Source of the DNA: Sporocytophaga myxococcoides
GTDB taxonomy: Bacteria > Bacteroidota > Bacteroidia > Cytophagales > Cytophagaceae
NCBI RefSeq assembly: GCF_000775915.1
Contig: NZ_BBLT01000008.1
Location: forward strand, 124,001 to 188,000
Length of the DNA: 64,000 bases
Direction of reading: 5' to 3'
Each line of letters begins with the position of its first letter. The first letter of the stretch is position 1. The notes beneath the pieces were generated by a model, which worked only from the letters and a program-made list of their open reading frames with translations, was not told where the DNA came from and made no database searches. The translations under genes and the position numbers were made by a program. Shown one piece after another: positions 1 to 9,098 of this stretch.

Positions 1-73
1 AGAGGGCAATGAATACTGTAAATACGAAATGATTGGTCAGAGTAATCTAGAATTAACCTTGGTGATTGATTAA
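1..73 (+). CDS. C-terminal end of an unidentified protein (partial)
   Basis: An open frame enters from the left edge and ends at TAA 71-73. The last 23 residues read EGNEYCKYEMIGQSNLELTL followed by VID. The mix of residues looks like real coding sequence, but it is too short to assign a family. The start lies outside the window. Confidence 0.5.
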   Translation, partial: EGNEYCKYEMIGQSNLELTLVID

Positions 74-83
74 AAATAAATAT

Positions 84-116
84 AAAAAAAGACCCCTTTG
101 ATTTCTCGAAGGGGTC
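84..116 (-). terminator. Rho-independent terminator, minus-strand polarity
   Basis: The 8-bp stem GACCCCTT (91-98) pairs with AAGGGGTC (109-116). A run of A at 84-90 becomes a U tract when read on the minus strand. There is no T run on the plus-strand side, so it fits a leftward transcript, although the only leftward gene nearby (metG) has its own terminator at about 490-520. Confidence 0.6.
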
Positions 117-119
117 CCC

Positions 120-489
120 AGGTAAAAAGATATTAAAAAAATATAAAAAAAATATCAAAAAGATTTGAGTTTTATATTCAGTCCCTAATTAAGACTTACG
201 GTATATAGATACCTTTTACCTATGAAAGGTTGTAGGTAATTGAATTAATTTTTTTTATAAATATAAGTTTTGATGTAATTTGTAAAGGTTATTATGTTTA
301 TATTTTTAATTTTTAAATTATAAATTGTTCGTTTTTTTCTATTAATGGTATATTTTTATAGATTATGATATTATTTGATATGTGACTTATTGTCTTTATT
401 TGTAAAAAAAATAATTGTAAGTTTTTGACTTTGATTAACTTGTATGTTTAAACATCTAATTAAATTGGTAATTCGCTTAAAGTTTAGGT
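120..489. other. AT-rich intergenic region without a recognisable gene
   Basis: About 370 bases of very AT-rich sequence lie between the terminator at 91-116 and the metG terminator. I see no convincing ORF on either strand and no tRNA-like fold. Since it lies just upstream of a minus-strand terminator, a short leftward untranslated RNA is possible but unproven. Confidence 0.4.
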
Positions 490-520
490 ATAAAAAAAGC
501 CCAATTTAAATCGGGCTTTA
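490..520 (-). terminator. metG terminator
   Basis: An inverted repeat (AAAGCCCGATT read on the minus strand, pairing with AATTGGGCTTT) is followed by a T run on that strand. It lies about 20 bases after the metG stop codon, as expected for an intrinsic terminator. Confidence 0.8.
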
Positions 521-542
521 ATAATTTAAGGATAATACTTTT

Positions 543-2597
543 TTAACTCACGGTTCCGCCATTTGTAATTTTATTTACCGGACTCACAAAGGAAAGTTTC
601 CCATCTTTATCTTCAGCCATTAAAATCATTCCTTTAGATTCAATTCCTTTTATTTCTCTCGGAGCAAGGTTTGCTAACAGACAAACCTGTTGACCGATAA
701 TTTTTTCCGGTTCATAATATTCTGCAATACCACTTACAACTGTTCTTGTATCGATACCCGTATCAAGTTTCAGTTTAAGAAGCTTTTTTGTTTTAGCTAC
801 TTTTTCTGCTTCAATAATGGTTGCAATACGAATGTCCATTTGGGTAAAGTCGTCAAACTGAACAGCAGGTTTTTCCGGTGCTACAGTTTTGCTTGCAAGC
901 TCATTAGCTAGTTTGGTATCCTGAAGTTTTTTAATCTGAGCTTCAATGGTTTCATCTTCTATCTTATCAAATAATAAACCTCCAGCTTTAAGCTGATGGC
1001 CGCCAACCACCAAATTATCCTTTCCCGCATCTTTCCAGGATAACTTTTCTAATCCCAACATTTCAGAAAGCTTTGCTGCTGTATGCGGCATAAATGGTTC
1101 TGCAAGAATTGCAAGACTTGCAGATATCTGAAGGCTGATATTCAGTATGGTTTTCACTCTGGATGCATCTGTTTTGATCAGTTGCCACGGTTCTGTATCT
1201 GCAAGATATTTATTTCCAACCCTTGCGAGTTCCATCATAAAAGTTAAAGCTTCTCTGAATCTGTATGCTTCAATGGAACCAGCTACTTTTTCGGGAAGTT
1301 CTTTCAGCTTTTCGAGGACTTCTTTATCAATATTTTCAAGGGTACCCTGAGCAGGCACAATACCGTCATAGTTTTTGCGGGTTAGAACTACTGCACGATT
1401 TACAAAGTTTCCAAAGATGGCTACCAGCTCATTGTTATTCCGGGCCTGAAAATCTTTCCATGTAAAATCATTGTCTTTGGTTTCCGGAGCATTAGCGCAA
1501 AGGACATATCTAAGCACGTCTGCTTTACCTGGAAACTCTTGAAGATACTCATGAAGCCATACAGCCCAGTTTCTAGAAGTAGAAATTTTGTTTCCTTCGA
1601 GGTTCAGAAATTCATTCGCAGGTACATTGTCAGGAAGTATATAATCTCCGTGAGTCTTTAACATTACAGGGAAGATAACACAATGGAATACGATGTTGTC
1701 TTTTCCTATAAAATGCACAAGTTTGGTATCTTGATCCTGCCAGTAGGGAGCCCATGCTTCCGGGGTTCCCTGTTGTTGTGCCCAGTCTTTGGTTGCTGAT
1801 ATATAGCCGATAGGAGCATCGAACCATACATAAAGTACTTTTCCTTCTGTTCCAGGAAGAGGGACTGGTACTCCCCAGTCAAGATCTCTGGTTACAGCAC
1901 GTGGCTGCAATCCCTGGTCTATCCACGATTTGCACTGTCCGTAAACATTGGCTTTCCATTCTTTATGCCCTTCCAGTATCCATTCTCTTAGCCAGTTTTC
2001 ATATTTGTCAAGAGGAAGGTACCAGTGTTTGGTAGATTTTAGTACAGGTTTTTCTCCACTTAGCGTAGAGTGGGGATTAATAAGCTCGGAAGGACTTAAA
2101 GTACTGCCACAATTTTCACACTGATCTCCATAAGCCTTTTCGAATCCACATTTCGGGCATGTACCTTCAATATATCTGTCGGCCAGGAACTGAAGTGCTT
2201 TAGGATCAAAGTACTGTTCAGTTACTTTTTCTTCGAAAATCCCTTTGTTGTAAAGCGTTTTAAAAAACTCTGAAGAAGTTTCGTGGTGTACTTGAGCAGA
2301 CGTTCTGGAGTAAATATTAAACGATATTCCGAAATCCTTGAAAGAATCTTTAATTATAGTGTGGTATTTATCAACTGCCTGTTGTGGTGTAATACCTTCT
2401 TTTTTAGCTCTGATGGTAATTGGAACACCATGTTCATCCGATCCGCAGACAAAGAGCACATCTTCTCCCTTGAGTCTTAGATATCTTGCGTAAATGTCTG
2501 CAGGGACATATACACCGGCAAGGTGACCGATGTGAACAGGACCGTTTGCATAAGGCAAAGCCGCAGTAATTGTATGTCTTTTGTAATTTTTACTCAT
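543..2597 (-). CDS. metG: Methionyl-tRNA synthetase
   Basis: Charges tRNA-Met with methionine in the cytoplasm. The 684-residue protein has the class I HIGH motif as HIGH in PVHIGHLAG (residues about 20-26), a zinc-knuckle region with [18 protein letters not shown] (about 145-163), and the KMSKS loop as KISTS (about residue 337). From about residue 575 a C-terminal EMAP/Trbp111-type tRNA-binding domain begins ([20 protein letters not shown]), the long form common in Bacteroidota. The ATG at 2595-2597 starts the protein just before the catalytic domain and there is no better upstream start. It is a single-gene unit with its own terminator, divergent from typA. Confidence 0.97.
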   Translation of the reverse strand: MSKNYKRHTITAALPYANGPVHIGHLAGVYVPADIYARYLRLKGEDVLFVCGSDEHGVPITIRAKKEGITPQQAVDKYHTIIKDSFKDFGISFNIYSRTSAQVHHETSSEFFKTLYNKGIFEEKVTEQYFDPKALQFLADRYIEGTCPKCGFEKAYGDQCENCGSTLSPSELINPHSTLSGEKPVLKSTKHWYLPLDKYENWLREWILEGHKEWKANVYGQCKSWIDQGLQPRAVTRDLDWGVPVPLPGTEGKVLYVWFDAPIGYISATKDWAQQQGTPEAWAPYWQDQDTKLVHFIGKDNIVFHCVIFPVMLKTHGDYILPDNVPANEFLNLEGNKISTSRNWAVWLHEYLQEFPGKADVLRYVLCANAPETKDNDFTWKDFQARNNNELVAIFGNFVNRAVVLTRKNYDGIVPAQGTLENIDKEVLEKLKELPEKVAGSIEAYRFREALTFMMELARVGNKYLADTEPWQLIKTDASRVKTILNISLQISASLAILAEPFMPHTAAKLSEMLGLEKLSWKDAGKDNLVVGGHQLKAGGLLFDKIEDETIEAQIKKLQDTKLANELASKTVAPEKPAVQFDDFTQMDIRIATIIEAEKVAKTKKLLKLKLDTGIDTRTVVSGIAEYYEPEKIIGQQVCLLANLAPREIKGIESKGMILMAEDKDGKLSFVSPVNKITNGGTVS

Positions 2598-2859
2598 AAG
2601 CTAAAAATAAGAACAAATATATTTGAGAAAACAGACCAAAGGCTGTTCGGTTTTTATAATTAAGGAGTGCAAATATAACTGGTGCAATCAGAAATTTTAC
2701 TATTTCTTTTACAAGGCCAACTATTTTTAAAAAAGTAGTGTTAGGACTAAAACAATAAGAAATAGGCTTTTGAGCATAGTTTAGGGCTTTTAGGGAAGAA
2801 TTATTGAGGTTCTTCGTCAGAAATTAACCTAATTACTAAGCAATTCGAAACTATTTTTT

Positions 2860-2867
2860 TAATTTTG
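2860..2867 (+). promoter_or_regulatory. Candidate Bacteroidota -7 element upstream of typA
   Basis: TAATTTTG matches the Bacteroidota -7 consensus TAnnTTTG and lies 22 bases before the typA ATG. No clear -33 TTG is visible at the right distance, so this is tentative. Confidence 0.35.
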
Positions 2868-2889
2868 CAGCTTAGTTTTCACAAAATAT

Positions 2890-4701
2890 ATGCAAAGCAT
2901 CAGGAATATTGCAATTATAGCACACGTTGACCACGGTAAAACTACCCTGGTAGATAAGATCATTCACGCCTCTAAAATCTTTAGAGAAAACCAGGAGTTT
3001 AACGATCTTCTTCTGGATAACAATGATCTTGAAAGGGAAAGAGGTATTACCATTCTTGCGAAAAACGTTTCCGTAAGATATAAAGGTATCAAAATAAATA
3101 TCATAGATACTCCCGGTCACGCCGACTTTGGTGGTGAGGTTGAGCGAGTTTTGAAAATGGCAGACGGTGTTATTTTGCTTGTCGATGCGTTTGAAGGGCC
3201 AATGCCTCAGACTAGATTCGTATTGGGCAAAGCGCTGAATCTTGGTTTAAAGCCAATCGTCGTTGTAAATAAAGTAGATAAGGAAAACTGTCGTCCGGAT
3301 GAGGTGCATGAGTCAGTATTTGACTTAATGTTCAACCTTGGAGCTACAGAAGATCAGCTTGACTTTGTAACTATGTATGGCTCATCTAAACAAGGATGGA
3401 TGGGACCTGATTTCAGAAATCCTACTGATTCGATTCTTCCTTTGATTGATGCAATTGTAGAGCACATACCGGAAGCACCACGTCCTGAAGGGATCCCTCA
3501 AATGCAGGTAACCTCTCTGGATTATTCAGCTTATCAGGGTAGAATTGCAATCGGAAGAGTGTTTAGAGGCGAACTGAAAGAAGGAGCAAATATGGCCCTA
3601 ACTAAAGCTGATGGCTCTATCAAGAAAGTAAAAATAAAAGAACTTCATGTTTTTGAAGGTCTTGGTAAATTGAAAGTTGAGTCTGTATCAGCTGGGGATA
3701 TTTGTGCTGTTACAGGTCTTGATGATTTTGAGATCGGTGATACCCTTACCGACGCTGAAAATCCTGAGCCACTAGAAAGAATAGCAGTAGACGAGCCTAC
3801 AATGAGTATGTTGTTTACGATAAACAATAGCCCGTTCTTTGGTAAAGAAGGTAAGTTTGTAACATCCCGTCACATCAGAGACAGACTGATGAAAGAAACG
3901 GAGAAAAACCTGGCATTGAGAGTTGTTGAAACAGATTCTGAAGATAAATTCCTTGTTTTCGGAAGAGGTATCCTTCACTTGTCTGTATTGATTGAGACAA
4001 TGAGAAGAGAAGGGTATGAATTACAGGTAGGTCAGCCACAGGTAATCTTCAAAGAAATAGATGGTCAGAAATGTGAACCGGTAGAAATTCTTGTTGTGGA
4101 TGTTCCTGAAGCAACCTCTGGTAAAGTAATTGAATTAGTAACTCAAAGAAAAGGAGAGTTATTGATTATGGAACCCAAAGGGGATCTTCAGCATCTTGAA
4201 TTTAACATTCCTTCAAGAGGTATCATTGGTCTCAGAAATAACGTGCTAACAGCAACAGCTGGTGAAGCTATTATGACGCACAGGTTTAAAGCATATGAGC
4301 CATATAAAGGACCAATCCCGGGTAGATTGAGCGGATCTTTGATCTCTATGGAAACTGGTACTACAACTGCTTATGCAATCGATAAACTTCAGGACAGAGG
4401 ATTTTTCTTTGTTGATCCGGGAGAAGAGATTTACATGGGACAGGTAATAGGTGAGCATACAAGAGGTAATGACCTTACTGTAAACGTGTTGAAAGGTAAG
4501 AAATTAACAAACATGCGTGCTTCAGGTTCTGACGACAACGTTAAAATCGCTCCAAAAATAAACTTCTCATTAGAAGAATCTATGGAATATATTCAGGGAG
4601 ATGAATACCTTGAAGTAACTCCGAAGAGCATCAGAATGCGTAAGATTTATCTTGATGAGAATGAAAGAAACAGAATGTCTAAAAAAGAAACTGTTGCTTA
4701 A
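2890..4701 (+). CDS. typA: Ribosome-associated GTPase TypA/BipA
   Basis: A 603-residue translational GTPase of EF-G type that binds the 70S ribosome and affects 50S assembly and stress adaptation. All G motifs are present: AHVDHGKTT (P loop, residues 10-18), the switch I threonine in RGITI, DTPGHADFGGEVER (G3) and NKVD (G4). Domains II, III, V and the BipA-specific C-terminal domain fill out the normal length. The ATG at 2890 is seven residues ahead of the first strand of the G domain, as usual in the family. It leads an operon: the hydrolase gene starts 9 bases after its stop. Confidence 0.97.
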   Translation: MQSIRNIAIIAHVDHGKTTLVDKIIHASKIFRENQEFNDLLLDNNDLERERGITILAKNVSVRYKGIKINIIDTPGHADFGGEVERVLKMADGVILLVDAFEGPMPQTRFVLGKALNLGLKPIVVVNKVDKENCRPDEVHESVFDLMFNLGATEDQLDFVTMYGSSKQGWMGPDFRNPTDSILPLIDAIVEHIPEAPRPEGIPQMQVTSLDYSAYQGRIAIGRVFRGELKEGANMALTKADGSIKKVKIKELHVFEGLGKLKVESVSAGDICAVTGLDDFEIGDTLTDAENPEPLERIAVDEPTMSMLFTINNSPFFGKEGKFVTSRHIRDRLMKETEKNLALRVVETDSEDKFLVFGRGILHLSVLIETMRREGYELQVGQPQVIFKEIDGQKCEPVEILVVDVPEATSGKVIELVTQRKGELLIMEPKGDLQHLEFNIPSRGIIGLRNNVLTATAGEAIMTHRFKAYEPYKGPIPGRLSGSLISMETGTTTAYAIDKLQDRGFFFVDPGEEIYMGQVIGEHTRGNDLTVNVLKGKKLTNMRASGSDDNVKIAPKINFSLEESMEYIQGDEYLEVTPKSIRMRKIYLDENERNRMSKKETVA

Positions 4702-4710
4702 TTTCATTTA

Positions 4711-5517
4711 ATGCAAAGAACATATGGGTATCATGAGTACGAAAAGGCACTCATGCACTACTCCAAATCAGGGAAAGGTAAGAAGGTACTTCTTACCTTT
4801 CATGGTTTTGGGCAAACTTCAAATCATTTCTATGAGCTGGAAGAAGTACTTTTAGAGGAGTATATTGTTTATAGTTTTGATTTGTTTTTTCATGGTAAAA
4901 GCTATTGGCCATATGGAGATCAACCTCTCCAGAAAGATTTCTGGAATAAATTTTTTGCCGGGTTTCTGCAAAACCAGCAAATAGAAAGATTTAGTTTACT
5001 AGGTTTTAGCATGGGAGGTAAGTTTGTACTTTCGAGCCTGGAATTTTTTTATTCAAGGATTGATAAAGTGATTCTGATAGCTCCGGATGGCATCAAAACA
5101 AGCTTCTGGTACAGCATTGCAACTTATCCCAGACTTCTGCAGGGAATATTCAAAAGAACCATTGTAAAGCCCCGAATCTATCATAATGTAGTGAATACCT
5201 TAAACAGGTTTAAGTTGCTTGATAAAAGTCTGCACCGGTTTGCTAATACCCAAATGATTACCAGAGCACAGAGAAGAAGGGTTTATTTTTCATGGATCGT
5301 ATTCAGAGATCTTAAGTTCAGTACCAGGAAGATCGTAACAATCCTGAATGAAAATAAAATAGAGCTCGAACTCTTCTTAGGGACATATGATAAAATCATA
5401 AATCTTAAGAATATGAAGTATTTTCTTCGTAATCTGAATAATTATAAATTGGAAATACTTTCTGCCGGTCATTCCAATCTTATACATGCTGTTGCAAAGT
5501 ATTTTAAAGGCAGGTAA
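4711..5517 (+). CDS. Alpha/beta hydrolase
   Basis: A 268-residue alpha/beta-fold hydrolase. The oxyanion-hole motif HGFG is near residue 30, the nucleophile elbow is GFSMGG (Ser near residue 99), the likely acid is in GTYDKI (near 230) and the catalytic His is in AGHSNL (near 256). There is no signal peptide, so it should be cytoplasmic. The substrate cannot be deduced; the fold covers esterases, lactonases and C-C hydrolases. It follows typA by 9 bases and precedes an SDR by 27 bases, so the three genes are probably co-transcribed. Confidence 0.85.
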   Translation: MQRTYGYHEYEKALMHYSKSGKGKKVLLTFHGFGQTSNHFYELEEVLLEEYIVYSFDLFFHGKSYWPYGDQPLQKDFWNKFFAGFLQNQQIERFSLLGFSMGGKFVLSSLEFFYSRIDKVILIAPDGIKTSFWYSIATYPRLLQGIFKRTIVKPRIYHNVVNTLNRFKLLDKSLHRFANTQMITRAQRRRVYFSWIVFRDLKFSTRKIVTILNENKIELELFLGTYDKIINLKNMKYFLRNLNNYKLEILSAGHSNLIHAVAKYFKGR

Positions 5518-5544
5518 ATCTATCAGAGCATAAAGATTAAAGAT

Positions 5545-6351
5545 ATGAAAGATAAAGTCGTCATCATAACCGGAGGATCTTCAGGAATAGGAAAAGCCTG
5601 TGCAGAGGTGTTTGGAATCAATGGCTCAAAGGTTGTCATAACAGGGAGAAACAAGGTCAACCTTGATGAAACTGCTTTATTGCTAAGAAGCAAAGGAATT
5701 ACAGTATTGGCGATACAAGCAGATTCGGCAAAGGAGGAAGATAATGAAATGCTCGTCAATGAAACACTTAAAGTCTATGGTAAGATAGATATACTTATTA
5801 ACAATGCAGGTATATCCATGAGAGCATTATTTGCGGATGCAGATTTGAGTGTATTGAAAAAGGTAATGGATATCAATTTTTACGGAACTGTTTATGCAAC
5901 CAAATACGCCTTGCCTGAAATTATTAAAAACAGAGGCTCTGTAGTCGGTGTTTCTTCTATTGCAGGTAGTGTAGGTCTTCCGGGCAGAACGGGCTACAGT
6001 GCGTCTAAATTTGCCATGAATGGTTTTCTGGAAGCGCTTCGTATAGAACTCCTGAATAAAAATGTTCATGTGCTTGTAGCTTGTCCAGGCTTTACGACTT
6101 CCAATATTAGAAATACTTCTTTGTCAAAAGACGGAACCATCATTGGAGAATCGTCTATGGACGAAGGAAAGATGATGAGCGCCGAAGAAGTAGCATGGAG
6201 CATTTACAAAGCAGTAGAACAGAGAAAAAGGGACCTTGTTCTTACCTCGCAAGGAAAATCAACTATCTTACTGAAAAAGTTTTTCCCAGGATTGGTTGAT
6301 AAAGTTGTATTCAATCATATATCGAAAGAGAAAGATTCTCCTCTTAAATGA
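5545..6351 (+). CDS. SDR family NAD(P)-dependent oxidoreductase
   Basis: A 268-residue classical short-chain dehydrogenase. It has the cofactor motif TGGSSGIGKA (residues about 9-18), NNAG (about 86-89), the active-site Ser in VSSIAGS and the YSASK catalytic Tyr-Lys (about 152-156). The PG motif after the catalytic helix is present (CPGFT). The substrate is unknown; the sequence is of the membrane-associated lipid or ketone-reductase type. Last gene of the typA operon. A terminator begins immediately after its stop, and its 3' end overlaps the convergent BatE-like gene by 37 bases. Confidence 0.9.
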   Translation: MKDKVVIITGGSSGIGKACAEVFGINGSKVVITGRNKVNLDETALLLRSKGITVLAIQADSAKEEDNEMLVNETLKVYGKIDILINNAGISMRALFADADLSVLKKVMDINFYGTVYATKYALPEIIKNRGSVVGVSSIAGSVGLPGRTGYSASKFAMNGFLEALRIELLNKNVHVLVACPGFTTSNIRNTSLSKDGTIIGESSMDEGKMMSAEEVAWSIYKAVEQRKRDLVLTSQGKSTILLKKFFPGLVDKVVFNHISKEKDSPLK

Positions 6352-7076
6352 TTTTCATCTCCTACTAAGAGGAGATGATTTTTTTTGATATAAACAAATT
6401 CACCATTCCAGCTGATTCTATACCATACGTCGTCTTCTGACCATACAATAACACGATGTCCTTTTTCTACCTCAGCCACAGGAGCAGCTCCTGCGGAAGG
6501 GCCGCTCATTAAGTAGGAGTGGTCCTTGCTTATGATTCCTTTCATAGGAACGATATCATAATTAGTAAGAATGTATGCAAAGGATAATACAAAGACGAAG
6601 AAGAGGGGACGCAAGCCGAGTTTTTTACTGTGAAACTTTTTAAAAATTAAATACAGATAGATGATTGCAGATACAATAAGAAAAAAGAATATGATGTAAT
6701 AGTAATACTGATTATAAAGAGAAATAAAGTATTCCAGATCTGTAAATGTATATCCTGTAAGCTGATGTGCAGATGCCAGCTCATCCATTTTATCAAGCAC
6801 TCTTTTATCAGGCTGGTACTTGTAGAGAAGGTTTAGATAATAAAGCGACATTGTATAATCTCCTTCCTGTTCCTTGATCATAGCCATTTTGAGAAGCATT
6901 CTTGGGGAAAACTTTTCAGTGGAAGAAAGTATGTTGGAATAGATATTATAAGATTGTGGATATTTTTTTTCTCTGAATAATGAATCTGCAAGCTTCAGGG
7001 AATCAGCGTAATTGGCGCAGCAAGCAAAGGGGGATAGAAAAAAAACGATAAGTGTTGTAAAGAAAATTCGCTTCAT
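6315..7076 (-). CDS. BatE-like TPR/SH3 membrane protein
   Basis: A 253-residue protein with a signal peptide (MKRIFFTTLIVFFLSPFACC), TPR-like helices (ADSLKLADSLFREKKYPQSY onward, about 20-115), two membrane segments (about 125-147 and 158-175) and a C-terminal bacterial SH3-like domain (about 185-240). This order matches BatE of the Bacteroides aerotolerance operon, but no batA-D genes are adjacent, so 'BatE-like' is safer. The ATG at 7076 starts directly at the signal peptide; a longer reading from 7112 would add an implausible leader. The last 20 or so residues are encoded by the terminator hairpin of the opposite operon. Confidence 0.75.
   Translation of the reverse strand: MKRIFFTTLIVFFLSPFACCANYADSLKLADSLFREKKYPQSYNIYSNILSSTEKFSPRMLLKMAMIKEQEGDYTMSLYYLNLLYKYQPDKRVLDKMDELASAHQLTGYTFTDLEYFISLYNQYYYYIIFFFLIVSAIIYLYLIFKKFHSKKLGLRPLFFVFVLSFAYILTNYDIVPMKGIISKDHSYLMSGPSAGAAPVAEVEKGHRVIVWSEDDVWYRISWNGEFVYIKKNHLLLVGDENHLRGESFSFDI
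6355..6386 (+). terminator. Terminator of the typA-hydrolase-SDR operon
   Basis: A 9-bp perfect stem TCATCTCCT (6355-6363) and AGGAGATGA (6370-6378) with a 6-base loop is followed by eight T. It lies inside the 3' coding end of the convergent gene at 6315-7076. Confidence 0.85.
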
Positions 7077-7152
7077 GTTTTGCAAATATAAAAAAAGCTT
7101 ATACTTTTGCATCGCATTTACGGAAAACGATTTCGCAAAAGCAAAAAAATAA

Positions 7153-7225
7153 GAATCCGTAGCTCAGCTGGTAGAGCATTACACTTTTAATGTAGGGGTC
7201 CTGGGTTCGAATCCCAGCGGGTTCA
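7153..7225 (+). tRNA. tRNA-Lys (UUU), copy 1
   Basis: A complete cloverleaf: acceptor GAATCCG/CGGGTTC, D stem GCTC/GAGC, anticodon stem TTACA/TGTAG with loop CTTTTAA (anticodon TTT), T stem CTGGG/CCCAG with TTCGAAT loop, and discriminator A. CCA is not encoded. Identical to the copy at 7319-7391. Confidence 0.97.
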
Positions 7226-7226
7226 C

Positions 7227-7258
7227 AAAGATCCTCTGAAGACAGAGGATCTTTTTTT
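7227..7258 (+). terminator. Terminator after tRNA-Lys copy 1
   Basis: A 12-bp stem (7227-7238 with 7243-7254) with an AAGA tetraloop is followed by a T run, starting two bases after the tRNA 3' end. Confidence 0.9.
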
Positions 7259-7318
7259 ATCGCAATCTTTAGGGAAGCTAAAGATTTATCAAACAAGAGT
7301 AATAGTTAATTTTCATAG

Positions 7319-7391
7319 GAATCCGTAGCTCAGCTGGTAGAGCATTACACTTTTAATGTAGGGGTCCTGGGTTCGAATCCCAGCGGGTTCA
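7319..7391 (+). tRNA. tRNA-Lys (UUU), copy 2
   Basis: All 73 bases match copy 1 at 7153-7225, with the same anticodon TTT. The spacers and terminators differ, which suggests a tandem duplication kept identical by selection or gene conversion. Confidence 0.97.
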
Positions 7392-7402
7392 CATTCCGAT
7401 TT

Positions 7403-7440
7403 AAAATCCTCACTTGAATTTTCAGGTGAGGATTTTTTTA
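7403..7440 (+). terminator. Terminator after tRNA-Lys copy 2
   Basis: A 16-base arm (7403-7418) pairs with 7421-7436, with AAAATCCTCAC opposite GTGAGGATTTT, followed by more T. A closely similar hairpin recurs at 9161-9196. Confidence 0.88.
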
Positions 7441-7566
7441 TTCAGCTAATTTTATAGGTTTTCTATTTTTAATGGATCAATCGGAAAACCGAGATCTGAA
7501 GACTTTGATTTTACACCTCTACACATCTATTACTAACTCTAATAATAGGTAGTACTGACCCATCTT

Positions 7567-7582
7567 TTTACCAAATGGTAAA
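7567..7582. promoter_or_regulatory. Palindromic operator 1 (TTTACCAAATGGTAAA)
   Basis: A 16-base near-perfect palindrome, TTTACC-AAAT-GGTAAA, lies 32 bases before the regulator ATG at 7615. The same 16 bases occur at 8193-8208 before the SDR. The dyad and its position fit a dimeric Crp/Fnr-family binding site, implying autoregulation. Confidence 0.7.
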
Positions 7583-7614
7583 TCATAGCTCAAACTATTT
7601 AATAATTTTACCCT

Positions 7615-8184
7615 ATGGAAGAGTTAATAGAATACATTTTACAGTTTGGCAACCTGAACAAGCAGCAAATAGACCTGATAAAAAGTAAAGCAACTGAAAT
7701 AGAAGTTCGTAAAGACGAGTACCTTTCTGAAGCAGGAAAAATTCCAAAACAGGTAGGCTTTGTCCTTGAAGGCATTTTTCGGTTTTGCTATTACAACAAC
7801 AAAGGCCAGGAAATTACGGATTATTTGATTGACGAAAATCATTTCGTTACAGACTACCAGAACTTTGAGGCAGGTATGCCTGCGTCCCAATATTTACAGG
7901 CAATTACAGACAGCAGGGTGCTTATATTCTCCAAAAAGGATTGGGACGAGCTTTTAAACACCATCATCGGCTGGGATAAGATTGTAATAAAAATAGTTCA
8001 GAAATGTCTTGTGGAAAAAATAGAAAGGAGAAGTCCCTTAGTTTCGGAGGACGCTACTACACGCTATTTATCGTTCATTCAAAAATTCCCTACTCTCGCA
8101 AATCGTGTTCCTCTCTCTTATATAGCTTCTTATTTAGGCATTACACAACAATCACTGAGTAGGATCAGGAAAAACATTCGCTAA
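7615..8184 (+). CDS. Crp/Fnr family transcriptional regulator
   Basis: A 189-residue protein with an N-terminal cyclic-nucleotide-binding-like beta roll (about 20-120; GFVLEGIFRFCYYNNKGQEI) and a C-terminal helix-turn-helix (about 160-189; PLSYIASYLGITQQSLSRIR). It lacks the Cys cluster of Fnr, and the phosphate-binding cassette of true CRP is not recognisable, so the ligand is unknown. This short type is common in Bacteroidota, often beside an oxidoreductase it controls. A 16-base palindrome precedes both this gene and the downstream SDR. Confidence 0.88.
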   Translation: MEELIEYILQFGNLNKQQIDLIKSKATEIEVRKDEYLSEAGKIPKQVGFVLEGIFRFCYYNNKGQEITDYLIDENHFVTDYQNFEAGMPASQYLQAITDSRVLIFSKKDWDELLNTIIGWDKIVIKIVQKCLVEKIERRSPLVSEDATTRYLSFIQKFPTLANRVPLSYIASYLGITQQSLSRIRKNIR

Positions 8185-8192
8185 GATTACTT

Positions 8193-8208
8193 TTTACCAA
8201 ATGGTAAA
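8193..8208. promoter_or_regulatory. Palindromic operator 2 (TTTACCAAATGGTAAA)
   Basis: Identical to the palindrome at 7567-7582, including two extra T on the left. It lies between the regulator stop and the SDR start, 53 bases before the SDR ATG. Confidence 0.7.
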
Positions 8209-8261
8209 CAATTTCATTTTTAAACTGGCAACCTTTGCTATACGAATTAAAAAATAAAAAA

Positions 8262-9029
8262 ATGAAATCAGCATTAATTACAGGAGCCAATAAAGGCATC
8301 GGATTAGAAACCGCAAAACAACTATTGCAAAAAGGATTTTACGTTTACATTGGAAGCCGTGATCAACAAAGAGGTATAGAGGCTGTCGAGAAACTAAAAG
8401 CCCAAGGATTGACAAACGTTGAAGCCATTCAGATTGATGTGACCGATGATCATTCGGTGAAAAATGCACGGACAGAAATCGGAAGGAAAGTAGATTATCT
8501 GAATGTTTTGATAAACAATGCAGGTATTAGCGGTGTGAAATTAGACGAGAACGGCAAGTATATTCCGCAAACCTGGACTGCCGCAGAAGCAAGCATTGAT
8601 ACATTTAAAGAAGTGTATGAAACCAATGTTTACGGTGTGGTAAGAGTTACACAAGCATTTCTGGATTTATTGAAAAATGCACCGGAACCGAGAATTGTAA
8701 TGGTAAGTTCAACTGTTGGCTCATTATCTCTTCAAAGCGACCCTGCCTGGCCTGCCTATGATTTTGGAAAGTTCGCAGTTTACGGCTCTTCAAAATCAGC
8801 TTTGAATATGTTCACCGTTCATCTGGCTTATGAGCTAAGAGATACTGCATTTAAAATAAATATGGTTGACCCGGGGTATACCAAAACGGATTTTACCAAC
8901 TACAATGGAGGTGAAGTTGAAGAAGCCGGAAAACGTGTGGCGAAATATGCACTGATTGATAAAGACGGACCAACCGGAAAGTTTTTCAGCGAAGAAACAA
9001 ATCCTGAAACAGGAGAAATTGCCTGGTAA
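8262..9029 (+). CDS. SDR family oxidoreductase (carbonyl-reductase-like)
   Basis: A 255-residue short-chain dehydrogenase. Motifs: TGANKGIGLETA (residues about 6-17), NNAGISG (about 85-91), the active-site Ser in VSSTVGS and the YGSSKSA Tyr-Lys pair (about 172-178). NKG in the glycine motif and the insert before the catalytic Tyr resemble NADPH carbonyl reductases (CBR1/salutaridine-reductase-like). The ATG at 8262 is preferred to an upstream TTG because it starts right before the first beta strand. Probably the target of the Crp-type regulator just upstream, given the shared operator; it may act on an electrophilic carbonyl. Confidence 0.9.
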   Translation: MKSALITGANKGIGLETAKQLLQKGFYVYIGSRDQQRGIEAVEKLKAQGLTNVEAIQIDVTDDHSVKNARTEIGRKVDYLNVLINNAGISGVKLDENGKYIPQTWTAAEASIDTFKEVYETNVYGVVRVTQAFLDLLKNAPEPRIVMVSSTVGSLSLQSDPAWPAYDFGKFAVYGSSKSALNMFTVHLAYELRDTAFKINMVDPGYTKTDFTNYNGGEVEEAGKRVAKYALIDKDGPTGKFFSEETNPETGEIAW

Positions 9030-9098
9030 TATTTAACAAATGAAAATTGTTATCATCGTCTTCAAGGGTTCGGTGACGATAATTAATAGATTTTAAAA

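Noticed and set aside
7153-7391. Two tRNA-Lys genes as attachment sites of a mobile element between them
   Set aside because: The interval between the copies holds only a terminator and spacer, with no gene or integrase; simple tandem duplication explains it.
8235-8261. Upstream TTG start for the second SDR
   Set aside because: The ATG at 8262 places the Rossmann motif at the usual distance; the leader MLYELKNKK has no support.
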